A DNA stretch of 64,000 nt from Pseudomonas cavernicola (GCF_003596405.1 NZ_QYUR01000002.1:2186501-2250500), one strand, 5' to 3'; shown: positions 50,667 to 60,946, counted from the stretch's first letter. Notes: generated from the sequence alone by a model not told the origin. Program-made: numbers and translations.

Positions 50667-51298
50667 GGTTTAGCGTCCTCGGCGAAGTCGACTTCCCGAT
50701 CGCCCTGCACCACCTCCACCAACTTGATCGCTTCCTGCTCCATCGCGACCACTATTTCGTCGATCCGACGCAGCAGATAACGATGAAAGAACACCGCCGG
50801 AATCGCCACGATCAGGCCCGCAGCGGTGGTAACCAGCGCCTTGGCGATACCACCAGCGAGTACCGGGGCATTGGCCATGCCGTTATCCATAAAGCCGCTG
50901 AAAATCTCGATCATGCCGAACACGGTGCCAAGCAGCCCCAGCAACGGCGCCATGGCAGCAATGGTGCCGAGGGCATTCAGGTAGCGCTCCAGCTCATGAA
51001 TAACCCTGCTGGCTGACTCCTCGATGCACTCTTTCATGATCTCGCGACCATGCTTGGAGTTGGCCAGACCGGCGGCCAGGATCTGGCCCAGCGGAGAGTG
51101 GAAACGCAACTCTTTGAGCCTCTCCTTGCTGAGCTGTTTGTCCTTGATCCAACGCCAAACCTGCCCAAGCAGATGCGGCGGAGCAATCCGGCTGACTTGC
51201 AGAGTCCACAGGCGCTCGGCAATGATGGCCATGGCAGCGATGGAACATAGAATAATCGGCAGCATCATCCAGCCGCCTGCTTTGACTAGTTCCCACAC
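50663..51298 (-). CDS. exbB: MotA/TolQ/ExbB proton channel protein
   Basis: 211 residues from a GTG at 51298 with GAGGAGA in front. Three membrane helices (near 12-30, 115-140 and 155-180), with the proton-channel block LGTIAAMAPLLGLLGTVFGMIEIF followed by GGIAKALVTTAAGLIVAIPAV. Translationally coupled to exbD. Confidence 0.94.
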   Translation of the reverse strand: MWELVKAGGWMMLPIILCSIAAMAIIAERLWTLQVSRIAPPHLLGQVWRWIKDKQLSKERLKELRFHSPLGQILAAGLANSKHGREIMKECIEESASRVIHELERYLNALGTIAAMAPLLGLLGTVFGMIEIFSGFMDNGMANAPVLAGGIAKALVTTAAGLIVAIPAVFFHRYLLRRIDEIVVAMEQEAIKLVEVVQGDREVDFAEDAKP

Positions 51299-51369
51299 GG
51301 TGTTGGTTCTCCTCGGAAAAGTGGCGCCACTCTAGCATAGGGTCGCAATGTCGCCGACCGCCGCCGTTC

Positions 51370-53595
51370 TCATTTTTCCCGCCAAAATCTCGCCTGTTCG
51401 CGCAAGCCTTGCGCCGACGCATGGGCACCTAATTCAAAACGCAGAGCGCCGCTTTTTACGCTGTCGAAAACCTCCAGCGACAAAGCCCGGTAGCGCGCCA
51501 TTACCTGCGGATGAGGATGACCGAAGGCATTGTTCTGACCACGGGAGATCAGCACTGCACGCGGCGTTACTGCCTGCAAGAAGGCCTGCGACGATGAACT
51601 GCGGCTGCCATGGTGTGGTGCCTGCAACCAGTCGGCACGCAGGTCGCGACCACTGTCGAGCAAAGCTCGCTCCGCACGACTGTCGATATCACCGGTTAGC
51701 AGCAGGCGCTCACCATTCGCCTCGACCATCAGCACGCAGGAGGATTGGTTGCCATCCTCGGCTTGCTGCCAGCGCCAGGTCGAAAAGCGTACGGAGTCCC
51801 ATTCCCAGCTGACACCATCGGTACAGGGTTGCGCCCCCAGTTCCGCTGGCAAAGCCTGCGCCTCGCCACTCAGTACCTGTGCGACCGGCATACCACGCTG
51901 CACAGCCAGCGCCCCACCGGAGTGATCGCTATCGGCGTGGCTAAGCAGTAGCAAGTCCAGCTGACTAACGCCTAACTTGCGCATGGACGGCAGCACTACT
52001 CGCTCGCCCAGATCGAAATCGCCATAACGCGGGCCGGCGTCGTACAACAACGCATGCTCATGGGTACGCAGGAGAAAGGAGAGACCCTGTCCGACATCCA
52101 ACTGCCAGACCTCGACCCGCCCTGCCGGCGGCTTATGTAACGGCGGGAAGAACAGTGGCAACAGTAACGCCAGCCCCAAACCGCGTAGCGGTACACCACC
52201 AGGCAGCAGCAACAGCAAGACCCCCAGACTGCCAAGCAGCCAGGCCCACAGTGGCAATGCCGGCGAGAACCACGCCGGCAGCCAGGTGGCGATCTGTGCC
52301 AGCACAAGGAATAACAATTCCAGCAGACCACCGGCAAGCCAGAGCAGCATCTCGCCCAGCCAAGGAACCGGCAATAACAAGGTGCCCAGCAACGCCAGCG
52401 GCACCACCGCCAAGCTCACCCAAGGCACGGCCAACAAATTCGCCAGCGGGCCACTGGCGCTGATCGGTAAGCCCAACGCCAGCAACAGCGGCAACAGGCC
52501 AATAGCCATCGTCCATTGCGCGCGCGCCAAGGTGCGCCACCAGGACCAGGCACCCAGCCGCCCGCTAAAGACCCAGGCCAGAATCGCCACCGCACCAAAT
52601 GACAGCCAAAAACCTGCCTGCAAGCTGGCCAGCGGCTCAGCCAACAACACCGCATTCAGCGCCAGTAACAAGGGCATCCATACACCTAAATGCCGAAAAC
52701 GCAGCCGCCACAGCAACACCACAGCCACCATCACGCAGGCACGCTGGACTGGCACATCGAAGCCGGCCAGCAGGCCATAACCGAGAGCACCCGCAAAGGC
52801 CAGGCCACAGGCCCAGGGCAACCACGGCAAAATGCGTGGCCACCAGCCAAAGCGCGCCAAACCGGCGATCAAGCCATAAATCAACGCCGCCAGCAGCGCG
52901 ATATGTTGGCCCGAGATAACCAACAGGTGCACCGTGCCGGTGTCCTGCAGCAGGCGCCAATCCGCCATGGTCAAGCCAGAGTCATCACCCAGCACCAAGG
53001 CGGCCAAGGCGCCTTGCCGCCCGTGAGCATCGGCACTGAGCAAACGTCTACGCAAATCATCCCGCCAAGCCGACGGCCCCTGGGCCGGACTCAGCAGTTC
53101 GCCGCGCTTAACCGTGCCGCCAGCGCCGATCCGTTGCGCCAGCAGCCAAGCCTCGTAATCGAAGGTTTGCGGGTTGACCAGCCCATGTGGCTGTTTCAGC
53201 TTTACCGCCAGGCGCCAATGCTCACCGGCATGCAGTTCAGGGCCGTCGTACCAGGCTAGGCGCAGAAGATCTGGCAGCCGTGCGCGGCGCGACTCGGCAC
53301 CGTGCAGCTGAAAGCGCACCACGCCGTCACGGATTTCCGGTAAACCAACCACCTGCCCTTCCAGCCACAGCGTCTGACCATCCAGCCTGGCGGCCAGACG
53401 ATCCTCCAGCGCCCAGTGCGCCGAAGTGCAGGCCCAGGTAAAACCGAACAGGAAGAACGCCACGGGATAACTGCGAAATGGCAGCAGTATCAGCCCCACT
53501 ATAGGCAAAACCCACAACACCCAAACGGGCGGCAACGCGGGAAGAAACCGCAAGAGCAAAAGCCCAGTGGCAAGCGCCAACATCCCTGTGCGCAT
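51370..53595 (-). CDS. comEC: DNA internalisation protein ComEC/Rec2
   Basis: 741 residues. N-terminal membrane helices and an OB-like domain (about 60-170), the competence domain with DVPVQRACVMVAVVLL and further helices, and a C-terminal metallo-beta-lactamase domain with LLLSHADSDHSGGALA and QAPHHGSRSSSSQAFL. It forms the inner-membrane channel for single-stranded DNA in transformation. All three parts are intact, so natural transformation is possible if type IV pili are present. AGGAG before the ATG. Confidence 0.95.
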   Translation of the reverse strand: MRTGMLALATGLLLLRFLPALPPVWVLWVLPIVGLILLPFRSYPVAFFLFGFTWACTSAHWALEDRLAARLDGQTLWLEGQVVGLPEIRDGVVRFQLHGAESRRARLPDLLRLAWYDGPELHAGEHWRLAVKLKQPHGLVNPQTFDYEAWLLAQRIGAGGTVKRGELLSPAQGPSAWRDDLRRRLLSADAHGRQGALAALVLGDDSGLTMADWRLLQDTGTVHLLVISGQHIALLAALIYGLIAGLARFGWWPRILPWLPWACGLAFAGALGYGLLAGFDVPVQRACVMVAVVLLWRLRFRHLGVWMPLLLALNAVLLAEPLASLQAGFWLSFGAVAILAWVFSGRLGAWSWWRTLARAQWTMAIGLLPLLLALGLPISASGPLANLLAVPWVSLAVVPLALLGTLLLPVPWLGEMLLWLAGGLLELLFLVLAQIATWLPAWFSPALPLWAWLLGSLGVLLLLLPGGVPLRGLGLALLLPLFFPPLHKPPAGRVEVWQLDVGQGLSFLLRTHEHALLYDAGPRYGDFDLGERVVLPSMRKLGVSQLDLLLLSHADSDHSGGALAVQRGMPVAQVLSGEAQALPAELGAQPCTDGVSWEWDSVRFSTWRWQQAEDGNQSSCVLMVEANGERLLLTGDIDSRAERALLDSGRDLRADWLQAPHHGSRSSSSQAFLQAVTPRAVLISRGQNNAFGHPHPQVMARYRALSLEVFDSVKSGALRFELGAHASAQGLREQARFWREK

Positions 53596-53734
53596 CTGAT
53601 CGAACTCCTGAGAACTTCATCCTTGAATCAGCCTGCGCTAACCCGGCCCTGCTTATTTGTTGTCACAAAGTGAGAAAGTAGAACTCCTACAATCTAGGCA
53701 TAATCGACGCTTTATGCCCTGCCAGAGAGCTCTT

Positions 53735-54295
53735 ATGCCGCGCCGCCTGTTCAAGCGCTACATGCCCAATCCGCAAAGCATCAGGGAGCACAACTCTCTG
53801 CGCTTTCTTGGCAGTCTGATGCATGACCCCAATCTCTGGCACCTCAACCGCCATTCCGTGGCCCGCGCCATGGCCGTGGGCCTCTTCGCTGCGTTTATCC
53901 CCCTGCCGTTGCAAATGCTGCTTGCAGCGGGCCTCGCGGTGATGGCGCGAGGCAATCTGCCCATCTCGGTCGGACTGGTGTGGTTGACCAACCCCATCAC
54001 TATGCCGCCGGTTTTTTACTGTACCTACAAGATGGGCGCCTGGATCTTACAAGTTCCAGCGGATGAGATCAGCGCGCAGGTCTGGCCGCGAATCAGTCAC
54101 TTTTTCGACGAGCCGTCCTGGGCGCTGATCCAACTGCTGTGGAAACCCATTCTGCAACCCTTCCTGCTCGGCTCGGTGGTCTGTGGCGTGCTCGCGGGAA
54201 TCTGTGGCTATGTGCTGACCATGCTCTATTGGCGCTGGTGGGTAGGGCACCACTGGCAAAAACGCCAGGCCGCTCGGCGTCAGCGTAGTGCGTGA
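53735..54295 (+). CDS. DUF2062 domain membrane protein
   Basis: 186 residues from the ATG at 53735 (AGAGAGC before it); ATG codons at 53714 and 53657 would lengthen it. The DUF2062 core is RAMAVGLFAAFIPLPLQMLL, with VGLVWLTNPITMPPVFYCTYKMG, and three to four membrane helices. The function of the family is unknown. Convergent with lolE, with an IS1182 element between them. Confidence 0.9.
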   Translation: MPRRLFKRYMPNPQSIREHNSLRFLGSLMHDPNLWHLNRHSVARAMAVGLFAAFIPLPLQMLLAAGLAVMARGNLPISVGLVWLTNPITMPPVFYCTYKMGAWILQVPADEISAQVWPRISHFFDEPSWALIQLLWKPILQPFLLGSVVCGVLAGICGYVLTMLYWRWWVGHHWQKRQAARRQRSA

Positions 54296-54372
54296 AATGC
54301 AGCAGGCCGGAAATGAAAAACGCCGCTATCCAGATTGTGTGAAAACCTAGCGTTCTGATTGGTAGTTGAAGA

Positions 54373-54404
54373 AAATGCCCGCATCGAAAGATACGGGCAT
54401 TTTT
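54373..54404 (+). terminator. Stem-loop at the left inside of the IS
   Basis: AAATGCCCG and CGGGCATTT pair and are followed by TTTC, five bases before the transposase ATG. It can stop transcription entering from the DUF2062 side and would hide the start. Confidence 0.65.
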
Positions 54405-54408
54405 CGTT

Positions 54409-55833
54409 ATGGCGTACATCCAAGGAGAGGCGCGAGACCAGACCAGTCTGTTTCCGGTTTCGCTGGAAGAGTTGATTCCCGACGACCATCTGGTCCGTGT
54501 GATCGATGCCTACGTGGCTCGACTGGACCTCAAGCTACTCGGGTTTGCCAAAGCCACTCCCAAGAGTACGGGGCGTCCTGCCTACGATCCGGCGGACCTG
54601 CTCAAGCTGTACCTGTATGGCTATTTCCAACGCATCCGCTCCTCCCGACGCCTCGAAGCTGAATGCCTGCGCAACGTCGAAGTCATGTGGTTGCTCAATC
54701 GGCTCAAGCCGGACTTCAAGACCATCGCCGATTACCGCAAGGACAACGGACAAGCGTTCAGCGCGACCTGTCGGGCCTTCGTGCAGTTTTGCCGTCAAGC
54801 CGGGCTGATCGCCGGAGAGTTGGTGGCCATCGATGGCAGCAAATTCAAGGCCGTGGCCTCAGCGCGTCGGCATGTGGATCTGAAGAAGCTCAAGCGTCAG
54901 CAAGAGAAGCTGGATAAGCGTATCGCCCAGTACCTGGCGGAGCTGGATGAGGCGGACAAGTCCGAAGCCAATGAGGCCGTTGACCGTAGCGCGGTAAAAA
55001 CGGCGCTGGAGCGACTGCAAGCCAAACAGGCCGACAACCTGACTTGCCAAGCACTGATGCAGGCCCTGGAGCTTGAGCAATTCATCACCACCGAGAGCGA
55101 TGCCCGGATGATGCGTACCCCTCGGGGTGGGCGCGTCGCTTACAACGTGCAAACAGCTGTGGACGCCGAGCATTGCCTGATCCTGCATCACGAGGTCACA
55201 CAGGACGGCAACGATACCCAGCAGCTCGAGCCGATGGCTAAAGCCGCCCAGTCCGAGTTGCAGCAGGACGTGCTGACGGTCACTGCCGATGCCGGTTACT
55301 CCAACGGCGAGCAGTTCCAGGCATGCGAAGATGCCGGCATTACCGCCTATGTGCCGCCCAACCGGGCAGTTAACAACCGGGGTGGTGATACGCAGCTGTT
55401 CGAGCGAAGTGATTTCACTTACGACGCAGAGAGCGACCAGTACCGCTGTCCGGCAGGCAAGTTGCTGACGCTCAAGCAACTGAATCGCGGGGAGCGTATC
55501 TACCACGCGGCGATCAGCGACTGCAGCGCTTGCCCGCTCAAGGCACAGTGCACCAACGCCCAGCGTCGCTACCTGAGACGCCATGCCCACGAGGCGGCCT
55601 TTGAGCGAATGGAGCAGCGGCTGCAGGCGCAGCCCGAGATGATGGCGAGTAGGCGATCCATCGTCGAGCATCCATTTGGCAACCTCAAACAATGGCTATT
55701 TGGTAATGGTCGCTTCCTGCTTCGCCAATTGAAGGGAGCACGAACCGAAATGGCCTTAGCGGTACAGGCCTATAACCTCAAAAGAGCGATCAACGTGCTC
55801 GGCGCACGCCACCTCATCGGATTGATGGGCTGA
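54409..55833 (+). CDS. IS1182 family transposase
   Basis: 474 residues, intact. N-terminal DUF772-type text (LFPVSLEELIPDDHLVRVID, RPAYDPADLLKLYLYGYF). Catalytic DDE candidates: the Asp in VAIDGSKFKAVAS, the Asp in VTADAGYSNGEQF and the Glu in SIVEHPFGNLKQW. A Cys pattern lies in CSACPLKAQCTN. A coiled Lys/Glu-rich segment (about 150-200) separates the first and second Asp. Copies elsewhere in the genome are likely. Confidence 0.93.
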   Translation: MAYIQGEARDQTSLFPVSLEELIPDDHLVRVIDAYVARLDLKLLGFAKATPKSTGRPAYDPADLLKLYLYGYFQRIRSSRRLEAECLRNVEVMWLLNRLKPDFKTIADYRKDNGQAFSATCRAFVQFCRQAGLIAGELVAIDGSKFKAVASARRHVDLKKLKRQQEKLDKRIAQYLAELDEADKSEANEAVDRSAVKTALERLQAKQADNLTCQALMQALELEQFITTESDARMMRTPRGGRVAYNVQTAVDAEHCLILHHEVTQDGNDTQQLEPMAKAAQSELQQDVLTVTADAGYSNGEQFQACEDAGITAYVPPNRAVNNRGGDTQLFERSDFTYDAESDQYRCPAGKLLTLKQLNRGERIYHAAISDCSACPLKAQCTNAQRRYLRRHAHEAAFERMEQRLQAQPEMMASRRSIVEHPFGNLKQWLFGNGRFLLRQLKGARTEMALAVQAYNLKRAINVLGARHLIGLMG

Positions 55834-55867
55834 TACAGCCTTTTTCTCCCCTGGGTCCGCACACAGC

Positions 55868-55896
55868 AAAACGCCCCGAACCAGTCGGGGCGTTTG
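55868..55896. terminator. Stem-loop at the right inside of the IS
   Basis: AAACGCCCCGA and TCGGGGCGTTT form a perfect palindrome after the transposase stop; works as a terminator in both directions. Confidence 0.75.
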
Positions 55897-55962
55897 CTTG
55901 GTCAACCATTAGTACGTTTTCGCACAGCCTGTATCGAGCGGCGCTTTTCATTTCCGTACCGG

Positions 55963-57207
55963 TCACTCGTAGCGCAAGGCTTCCGCCGGCTGAATCTGCG
56001 CGGCACGCCAGGACGGATAGAGCGTCGCCAAAAAGCTCAGGGTAAACGCCGCAGCACAAATCAGCACGACATCGAAGCTCTGAAGATCGGAAGGCAGGTT
56101 GCTGACGAAGTAGACGTCCGAACTGAAAATCTGCTGGCCACTGACTTTCTCCAACCAACCGACCACGGCACTGACATTCAAGGCAGCGATCACCCCTAAC
56201 ACACCGCCGATCAACGTCCCAATCGTCCCGATCACCGTGCCCTGGACCATGAACACCCGCATGATCTGCCCTGGCGTGGCGCCGAGGGTACGCAGGATTG
56301 CGATATCCCCGCCTTTATCGGCCACCACCATGATCAGCGTGGCGATGATATTGAACGCCGCTACTGCCACAATCAGCAGCAGCAACAAACCGATCATGGT
56401 TTTTTCCATCTTCATCGCACTGAACAGACTGCCCTGGGTGCGCGTCCAGTCGCTGGCGCGGTAGTCCGTGCCCAACTCATTGGCGATCGCCGCGGAGACC
56501 TGCGGCGCCTGGTACAGATCCTTCAGCGCCAGCCGCACACTCTGCACCTGCCCCGACTGCATACGCTGCATCTGCGCGGCATCGGCCACATGGATCAGCG
56601 CCAGCGAGCTGTCCAGCTCTGCGCCAACCTTAAATACCCCGACCACGTTGAGACGCTGCATCCGCGGGGTAATCCCGCCGGGTGCCGAGCTGACTTCCGG
56701 GATGATCACGGTCAACTTATCGCCGACATTCAGGCGAAAACGCCGGGCAGTGATTTCCCCGATGACGATACCAAACTCGCCAGGCTTCAGATCATCCAAA
56801 CGACCTTGAACGATGTGCTGGCCGATAATCGAAACCTTGGCCTCTTCCTGCGGATCGACGCCATTGATCTGAATCGGCTGCATTGCGCCCTTGTACGAGA
56901 GCATGCCCTCCAACTCGCTAAACGGCACCGCTGCGATCACCTGGGGATTCTTCATCGCCGCAGCGGCGACCGAATGCCAATCCTCCAGCGGCTGCACTCC
57001 GGCGATAGTCGCGTGCGGCACCATGCCGAGAATCCGCGAGCTCATTTCCTTCTGAAAGCCGTTCATCACCGACAGCACCACGATCATCGCCAGCACGCCC
57101 AAGGCGAGACCGATCATCGAGGTCAACGAGATAAAGGAGATGAAATGATTACGGCGCTTGGCGCGGGTATAGCGCATGCCGATGAAGATGGGGAGCGGTC
57201 TGAACAT
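55963..57207 (-). CDS. lolE: Lipoprotein-releasing ABC permease LolC/LolE
   Basis: 414 residues from the ATG at 57207 (MFRPLPIFIG); a GTG four codons earlier is possible. First helix after [21 protein letters not shown], a large periplasmic domain, then three C-terminal helices with [19 protein letters not shown] and the final [24 protein letters not shown]. Together with the other permease and LolD it extracts lipoproteins from the inner membrane to LolA. Assigning E rather than C is by gene order only. Confidence 0.93.
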   Translation of the reverse strand: MFRPLPIFIGMRYTRAKRRNHFISFISLTSMIGLALGVLAMIVVLSVMNGFQKEMSSRILGMVPHATIAGVQPLEDWHSVAAAAMKNPQVIAAVPFSELEGMLSYKGAMQPIQINGVDPQEEAKVSIIGQHIVQGRLDDLKPGEFGIVIGEITARRFRLNVGDKLTVIIPEVSSAPGGITPRMQRLNVVGVFKVGAELDSSLALIHVADAAQMQRMQSGQVQSVRLALKDLYQAPQVSAAIANELGTDYRASDWTRTQGSLFSAMKMEKTMIGLLLLLIVAVAAFNIIATLIMVVADKGGDIAILRTLGATPGQIMRVFMVQGTVIGTIGTLIGGVLGVIAALNVSAVVGWLEKVSGQQIFSSDVYFVSNLPSDLQSFDVVLICAAAFTLSFLATLYPSWRAAQIQPAEALRYE

Positions 57208-57244
57208 TCGCGAAAGCACCGTGAAAAGTGGAAGAAACTCGCCG

Positions 57245-57943
57245 TCAAGCGGCGACCAGCCGGCCGTCTTCCAAGCGCAGCACGCGATCCATCTGCCGCG
57301 CGAGATCCATATCGTGAGTCACCACCAAAAATGCCGTTTTCGATGCAGTGCTCAGCTCGCGCATCAAATCCTGGATACCTTGCGCCGTATGGTGATCGAG
57401 GTTACCGGTCGGCTCATCGAGCAACACCAGGCCAGGCTGGTTGACCAGGGCACGAGCGATGGCCACCCGCTGGCGTTCGCCACCGGACAATTCTGCTGGT
57501 TTGTGCGCCAGACGATGGCCCAAGCCAACCCTCTCAAGCAACGCCGTCGCCCGCTGACGCGCTTCGAGAATCGCGACGCGACCGATCAACAACGGCATGC
57601 AGACGTTTTCCAGCGCGGTGAATTCCGGTAGCAAGTGGTGGAATTGGTAGACGAACCCAAGCGCGCGATTACGCAGCAGCCCACGGGCCTTCTCATTCAA
57701 GGCCGAGAGCTCTTCACCGGCCAACCAGACGCTGCCGCTGCTGGGCGTATCCAAACCACCGAGCATGTTCAGCAGCGTGCTCTTACCTGAGCCCGAACTG
57801 CCGACAATCGCCACCCGCTCGCCCGGATGCAGCTCCAGCTCAAGACTGGAGAGCACCACCACCGACTGCGGGCCCTCCTCGTAGTTCTTGCCCAGGTTGC
57901 GACAACTCAGAACGGCCCGATGCTGCATAGCTAAATCACTCAT
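57245..57943 (-). CDS. lolD: Lipoprotein-releasing ABC ATPase
   Basis: 232 residues from the ATG at 57943, overlapping the upstream permease stop by eight bases. Walker [13 protein letters not shown] signature [15 protein letters not shown], Walker [14 protein letters not shown] and the H-loop VTHD. Powers LolCE. Confidence 0.97.
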   Translation of the reverse strand: MSDLAMQHRAVLSCRNLGKNYEEGPQSVVVLSSLELELHPGERVAIVGSSGSGKSTLLNMLGGLDTPSSGSVWLAGEELSALNEKARGLLRNRALGFVYQFHHLLPEFTALENVCMPLLIGRVAILEARQRATALLERVGLGHRLAHKPAELSGGERQRVAIARALVNQPGLVLLDEPTGNLDHHTAQGIQDLMRELSTASKTAFLVVTHDMDLARQMDRVLRLEDGRLVAA

Positions 57944-59186
57944 AACGTAGCGCCTCCGCGGGCTGGGTGCGTGCCGCACGCCAGGCCGGATAAAGAGTGG
58001 CGAGGAAGCTCAGCAGCAACGCGGCGGCACAGACCAGCAGCACGTCTTCGCTCATCAGCTTCGAAGGTAGATAGTCGATGAAGTACACATCGGCATTGAG
58101 GAATTTGATGCCCAGCAGGCGCTCTAGCGCAGCGATCCAGCTGCTCACGTTAAGCGCGGAGAAAATGCCGAGCACAGCGCCGATCAAGGTGCCGACGACA
58201 CCGATCACCGTACCTTGCACCATGAAAATCAGCATGATCTGCCGCGGAGTGGCGCCCAAAGTGCGCAAAATGGCGATGTCTCCCTTTTTGTCGGTGACCA
58301 CCATGACCAGCGTGGAGATGATGTTGAATGCCGCCACCGCAACGATCAGCAGCAACAGCAAACCGATCATGGCCTTCTCCATCCGGATCGCCTGATACAG
58401 GTTGCCGTGGGTGCGGGTCCAATCCCGCGCGTAGTAATCCTTGTCGCCCAGTTGCCCGGCAATCTCCCAGGCCGTACGCGGCGCCTGGAACAGATCGGCG
58501 AACTTGAGACGCAGCCCCTGCACCTGATCGGCCTTCCAGCGATGCAGCCGGGCAATGTCATTCAGGTTGGTCAGCGCCAGATAACCATCGATCTCACCAG
58601 CCCCCACGTGGAAAATACCGACCACCGTGAAGCGTTTCAGCCGCGGAAACATACCGGCCGGCGTTACCGTGACCTCTGGTGCCACGAAGGTAATTTTGTC
58701 GCCAACAACCACACCCAGCTTGGCGGCCGCCTTATCGCCGATAACGATGCCGAAGGCTCCAGCCTTGAGGTCATCGAGACTGCCCTGCAGGAAGAATTTG
58801 TCGATGATCGACACTTTACGTTCTTCCTGCGGATCAACCGCATTGATCAGCACCTTCTGCACCTTGCCATCGTGGGTCAGCAGACCCTGCATCTGGGTGA
58901 ATGGTGCGACCGCCAGCACTTGCGGATGTTTCAGCACCTTGGCGGCCATGCGGCGCCAGTCGCCTATCGGCTCAGCCGACTCGACAGTAGCGTGCGGCAC
59001 CATGCCGAGCACCCGCGTACGCATCTCGTAATCGAAGCCATTCATCACCGACAACACCACGATCATCACCAGCACGCCCAAGGCGAGACCGATCATCGAA
59101 GTAAGAGAGATGAACGAAACGAAATGGTTGCGGCGTTTTGCGCGCGTATAACGTGCGCCGATAAATACGGACAGCGGTCTGAACAT
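57936..59186 (-). CDS. lolC: Lipoprotein-releasing ABC permease LolC/LolE
   Basis: 416 residues from the ATG at 59186 ([10 protein letters not shown]). Same plan as its partner at 55963-57207, with which it shares long blocks ([38 protein letters not shown]). Different periplasmic domain sequences fit the LolC/LolE division of labour. The arrangement permease-ATPase-permease is normal for pseudomonads. Confidence 0.93.
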   Translation of the reverse strand: MFRPLSVFIGARYTRAKRRNHFVSFISLTSMIGLALGVLVMIVVLSVMNGFDYEMRTRVLGMVPHATVESAEPIGDWRRMAAKVLKHPQVLAVAPFTQMQGLLTHDGKVQKVLINAVDPQEERKVSIIDKFFLQGSLDDLKAGAFGIVIGDKAAAKLGVVVGDKITFVAPEVTVTPAGMFPRLKRFTVVGIFHVGAGEIDGYLALTNLNDIARLHRWKADQVQGLRLKFADLFQAPRTAWEIAGQLGDKDYYARDWTRTHGNLYQAIRMEKAMIGLLLLLIVAVAAFNIISTLVMVVTDKKGDIAILRTLGATPRQIMLIFMVQGTVIGVVGTLIGAVLGIFSALNVSSWIAALERLLGIKFLNADVYFIDYLPSKLMSEDVLLVCAAALLLSFLATLYPAWRAARTQPAEALRYE

Positions 59187-59284
59187 AGAAGGAGTTGATT
59201 CGCTGGCGAAAGAAGAGACGTCCTTGTGGCGAGGCTTGGCGAGCGGCCTTACACTCAGACCACCACTGCTGCCATGGGTTCGCC

Positions 59285-59857
59285 ATGACGTCACAAGATG
59301 AAGATGATCGCCGCGAATACTATCGTATCGAGGACACGATCGCACTGGAATTCAGCCAACTGTCCGGCTCCGACGCGCTCGCCAGCGAGGTGCTGCATGA
59401 CGCCTCGCCACTGTTCAATCTACTCAGCGATCTACATCTCACCGATTTCGAATCGCAGCATCTGCTGCGGCATATCAGCGAACGCGATCGCACCCTGGCC
59501 AACTACCTGAAGGTCATCAACAAGCGCATCGACCTGCTCGGCCAGGCCCTTGCGCAGAGCCTGCTACGCGACATCGGCACACCCAAGCAGGTGACCCTCT
59601 CCGAAGGCGGCATCAGTTTTGACACCCCACAGGCGGTTGCCGTCGGCACCCATCTGGCAATCAAGATGGTGCTCATGCCGCAAGCCCTGGGGCTACTGCT
59701 ACGCGCACAGGTGCTTCACTGCCAGCAACGCGAGAACGGCCTCTACGAAATTGGCACGGCGTTCGAAGCGTTGACCGACGCACAGCGCCAGCTGCTCGCT
59801 CGACATATTCTGCAGAAGCAGGCGCTGGAACGCCGCCAGGCCCGCGAAAACCCCTAA
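59285..59857 (+). CDS. PilZ domain protein, probable c-di-GMP receptor
   Basis: 190 residues from the ATG at 59285. The c-di-GMP binding motif RxxxR is in RREYYRIED near the N-terminus and the second motif is LSEGGISFDTP in the C-terminal half; between them is an extra helical segment of about 80 residues (ISERDRTLANYLKVINKRID). It is thus unlike the PilZ protein at 29995, which lacks RxxxR. Divergent from lolC and followed by a small exported protein and a GDPD gene. Confidence 0.85.
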   Translation: MTSQDEDDRREYYRIEDTIALEFSQLSGSDALASEVLHDASPLFNLLSDLHLTDFESQHLLRHISERDRTLANYLKVINKRIDLLGQALAQSLLRDIGTPKQVTLSEGGISFDTPQAVAVGTHLAIKMVLMPQALGLLLRAQVLHCQQRENGLYEIGTAFEALTDAQRQLLARHILQKQALERRQARENP

Positions 59858-59878
59858 CCACCCGCCAAAGAGATGTCG

Positions 59879-60202
59879 ATGTCGCGCTTTCTTCTGCTAT
59901 TGGTCCTGCTGCTGCCGCTCCCCGGCTTCGCTGAAACCCTTGAGATCCCCCTTGGCCAGCAAGGAGCGACGAATATCGCCCTACCCACTCGCGGTCAATC
60001 GCAGCATGCGGTGCTTGAGCGCTTCGGCCTGCCCGATGAGGAACATCCTGCCGTCGGCAAACCACCCATCAACCGCTGGGACTATCGCGAGTTCAGCATC
60101 TACTTTGAAAGTGGCCGGGTGATCGATAGCGTGCGCCACCACCAGTCGCGCCATTTAAATGAGCCCAAAGTGCAGGAACAGCCAATTAAGGAGCAACCGT
60201 GA
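59879..60202 (+). CDS. Small exported protein of unknown function
   Basis: About 107 residues. A start at 59879 puts AAAGAG six bases away; an ATG at 59873 is also in frame. Signal peptide RFLLLLVLLLPLPGFAE with cleavage after Phe-Ala. The mature part (RGQSQHAVLERFGLPDEEHP then PPINRWDYREFSIYFESG) resembles small periplasmic proteins with an OmpA-assembly-like (SmpA/BamE-type) 'leading to W-x-Y' pattern, but the family is not certain. Its stop overlaps the GDPD start (GTGA), so the two are coupled. Confidence 0.75.
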   Translation: MSRFLLLLVLLLPLPGFAETLEIPLGQQGATNIALPTRGQSQHAVLERFGLPDEEHPAVGKPPINRWDYREFSIYFESGRVIDSVRHHQSRHLNEPKVQEQPIKEQP

Positions 60203-60924
60203 CCCAGATCTACGGCCACCGCGGCGCCAAGGGCGAAGCACCCGAAAACACCCTGACCAGTTTCCAGAAATGCCTGGCGCACGGCGTCCGCCGTTGCGAG
60301 CTGGATCTGCACCTGTCGCGCGACAGCGAGTTGATGGTAATTCACGACCCGACCTTGAAGCGTACTACTGGTCACCGCGGCAAGGTGGTGGAGCACGAGG
60401 CCGCCGAACTGGTTACCTACGACGCGCGCAAAGGCGGCCCAGGCTGGGTGCAGCCCTGCCCGATCCCACGACTGGCGGAACTGTTCGAGAAGTGCGACTT
60501 CGAGCACTGGCAGCTGGAGGTGAAAAGCGCCTCACGGGTTCGCGCGGCACACACCGTGCTCGCGATTCAGGAGTTAACGCGGCGTTTTGGTCTGGTCGAC
60601 AAGGTCACCGTCACCTCCAGCTCGCGGGAAGTGTTGCGCGCACTGACACGCCTGACCCCTGAGCTATCCCGCGGCTTGGTCGCGGAATACGCCTGGCTCG
60701 ACCCGCTCAAGATCGCGCAGAACTACGACTGTAAATTGCTGGCACTGAACTGGACGCTATGCACCCCGGAACGCCTGCTGAAAGCCCAAAAGCAGGGGCT
60801 GCATGTGTCGGTGTGGACGGTCAACGAACCGGCGCTGATGCGCCGGCTCGCCGACTTCGGCGTGGACAGCCTGATTACAGACTTTCCCGGTTTGGCCAGC
60901 GCCACCCTCGGGAATCGCTGCTGA
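60199..60924 (+). CDS. Glycerophosphodiester phosphodiesterase
   Basis: 241 residues from a GTG at 60199 with AAGGAG before it. GDPD motifs: YGHRGAKGEAPENTLTSF (catalytic His), CELDLHLSRDSELMVIHDPTL (Glu, Asp, second His), LEVKSA and VSVWTVNEPALMRRL, SLITDFPG. No signal peptide, so it is cytosolic (UgpQ-like). It hydrolyses glycerophosphodiesters to glycerol 3-phosphate and an alcohol. Confidence 0.93.
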   Translation: MTQIYGHRGAKGEAPENTLTSFQKCLAHGVRRCELDLHLSRDSELMVIHDPTLKRTTGHRGKVVEHEAAELVTYDARKGGPGWVQPCPIPRLAELFEKCDFEHWQLEVKSASRVRAAHTVLAIQELTRRFGLVDKVTVTSSSREVLRALTRLTPELSRGLVAEYAWLDPLKIAQNYDCKLLALNWTLCTPERLLKAQKQGLHVSVWTVNEPALMRRLADFGVDSLITDFPGLASATLGNRC

Positions 60925-60946
60925 CCCCTAAATAGAAGTCATCCCC

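Larger units (their letters stand above)
54336..55926 (+). mobile_element. IS1182-family insertion sequence
   Basis: About 1.59 kb. The ends are an imperfect inverted repeat: TGTGTGAAAACCTA on the left and, inverted, TGTGCGAAAACGTA on the right (55913-55926). A stem-loop stands just inside each end (54373-54404 and 55868-55896). No clear target duplication is visible. It lies in the gap between two convergent genes, so it breaks none. Confidence 0.8.
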
